Shown: positions 63,478-64,000 of the stretch, piece after piece
Position numbering within the stretch: the stretch's first letter is position 1
Layout of the letters: the number at the start of each line of letters is the position of its first letter
From: Uliginosibacterium sp.
GTDB lineage: Bacteria > Pseudomonadota > Gammaproteobacteria > Burkholderiales > Rhodocyclaceae
Assembly: GCA_016718265.1 (NCBI GenBank)
Contig: JADKDZ010000009.1
Span: 62,001 to 126,000 of the forward strand
DNA length: 64,000 nucleotides
Reading direction: 5' to 3'
Program-made: the position numbers and the translations under genes
The notes under the pieces: generated by a model
What the model was told of the DNA's origin: nothing
Database searches by the model: none
Seen by the model: only the letters and a program-made list of their open reading frames with translations

Positions 63478-64000
63478 TCAGGCTGCCGCCGTTCCCACGG
63501 ATGAACAGGCTGCCGTTGTTCCTGCCCCTGCACGCAAGCGTGCTCCCCGTGCACCACGCAAAAAAGCCGAAGTGATTGAACCGGTCGTGGCGACACCGGA
63601 ACCCGAATTCGAGGGGAATATTGCGCCCCCGCCCCAGGAAGTCGAGCCTGTGATCCCCGAGGAAGAACTCTGGGCGGGCCGCAGCGAATTCGTTGACGAT
63701 GAAGAATTTGATGACGAAGACGATAGCCAGCTGGCGTTTCTGGACCGCATCCATCAGCCCGGGGTGTTGGGCGAAGGTGCTCCGGGCGGCAAGCAGCCTC
63801 AGCATGGTCGTCGTGGGGCGCCGCAAGCGGGCCGCGGTGTAGCAGGCAAAGGCGAGTTGCTGAGCGCCGAAGGCGAAAGAATTCAGAAAGTCCTGGCGGC
63901 GGCGGGTTATGCCTCGCGTCGCGAGGTGGAAGAATGGGTGGTCGCCGGACGTGTGAGCGTCAATGGGCTTCCTTCTTTTCTTGGGCAAAAAGTCGTCCCG
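63422..64000 (+). CDS. rluB: 23S rRNA pseudouridine synthase RluB, N-terminal part (cut by window end)
   Basis: A frame open to base 64000 starts at TTG 63422, with AAGGAG 10 nt upstream. The first 140 residues are low-complexity: a basic stretch (APARKRAPRAPRKKAE) then acidic (DDEEFDDEDDSQ). An S4 RNA-binding domain follows (GERIQKVLAAAGYASRREVE, VAGRVSVNG). The catalytic domain with its Asp lies beyond the window. Position after scpB is the usual place for rluB, which makes pseudouridine 2605 of 23S rRNA. The long charged extension is common in betaproteobacterial RluB. Confidence 0.9.
   Translation, partial: MSTPQKPRRQTRTNPETGDQAAAVPTDEQAAVVPAPARKRAPRAPRKKAEVIEPVVATPEPEFEGNIAPPPQEVEPVIPEEELWAGRSEFVDDEEFDDEDDSQLAFLDRIHQPGVLGEGAPGGKQPQHGRRGAPQAGRGVAGKGELLSAEGERIQKVLAAAGYASRREVEEWVVAGRVSVNGLPSFLGQKVVP

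Overview
The window looks like chromosomal core sequence from a GC-rich betaproteobacterium, probably a Rhodocyclales-type lineage. This is inferred from the gene order greA / yhbY / rlmE-ftsH-folP-glmM, the scpA-scpB-rluB string, the ~400-residue TrpS, the long single-chain PurL and the TATAATCCGCG-type promoters. No rRNA, insertion sequence, integrase or CRISPR array was seen. One tRNA gene (Asp, GTC) is present. The window opens inside a hybrid sensor/receiver gene and closes inside rluB.

Layout. 1-6.8 kb: the 3' part of a Rec-Rec-Hpt phosphorelay protein, then carA-carB-greA-DUF4149, preceded by a strong promoter whose transcript would begin with a terminator-like hairpin. 6.9-12.4 kb: yhbY (minus strand) and rlmE-ftsH-folP-glmM. 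12.4-16.3 kb: the phosphate transporter pstSCAB, without phoU or phoBR alongside. 16.4-21.5 kb: signalling genes (bacteriohemerythrin, an EAL protein with a C-terminal sensor-like domain, and a large PAS/HAMP chemoreceptor). 21.8-28.2 kb: housekeeping genes (pmbA, yjgA/darP, mogA, a periplasmic retropepsin-like protease, a CoA-type NUDIX hydrolase, a CobD/AmpE-like membrane protein, miaA, tRNA-Asp). 28.2-33.3 kb: ppiD, a class 1A (fumarate-type) dihydroorotate dehydrogenase, a single-domain response regulator, an outer-membrane-type protein and DUF2062. 33.3-37.1 kb: comEC, an alpha/beta-hydrolase gene broken by an in-frame TGA, a 20-bp perfect inverted repeat, and msrB. 37.2-42.8 kb: purL, an NlpC/P60 lipoprotein, dtd and a gamma-carbonic-anhydrase-like protein.

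43-47.3 kb holds the most unusual gene set: a possible tiny Cys-pair protein, a double-FHA protein, a metallo-beta-lactamase-fold (class II phosphodiesterase-like) protein and a GAF-fused GspE/PilB-type secretion ATPase, all co-directional. 47.3-52.2 kb: two tandem paralogous TetR regulators, a small lipoprotein, and a frameshifted Tat-type lipoprotein with about 100 residues of serine/glycine linker. 52.5-57.6 kb: the glycine cleavage genes gcvT-gcvH-(small membrane protein)-gcvP on the minus strand, behind a recognisable promoter, a tandem glycine riboswitch and a terminator. 57.6-64 kb: a CPBP membrane protease, rnm (yciV), yciO, an M50 protease, trpS, scpA, scpB and the start of rluB, probably one transcription unit from rnm onward.

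Functionally the window is dominated by nucleotide supply (carAB, purL, pyrD, folP), envelope maintenance (ftsH, glmM, ppiD, M50 and NlpC proteins), phosphate and glycine homeostasis, and signal transduction. Two genes appear broken by a single-base event each; either real decay or sequence error could explain them.
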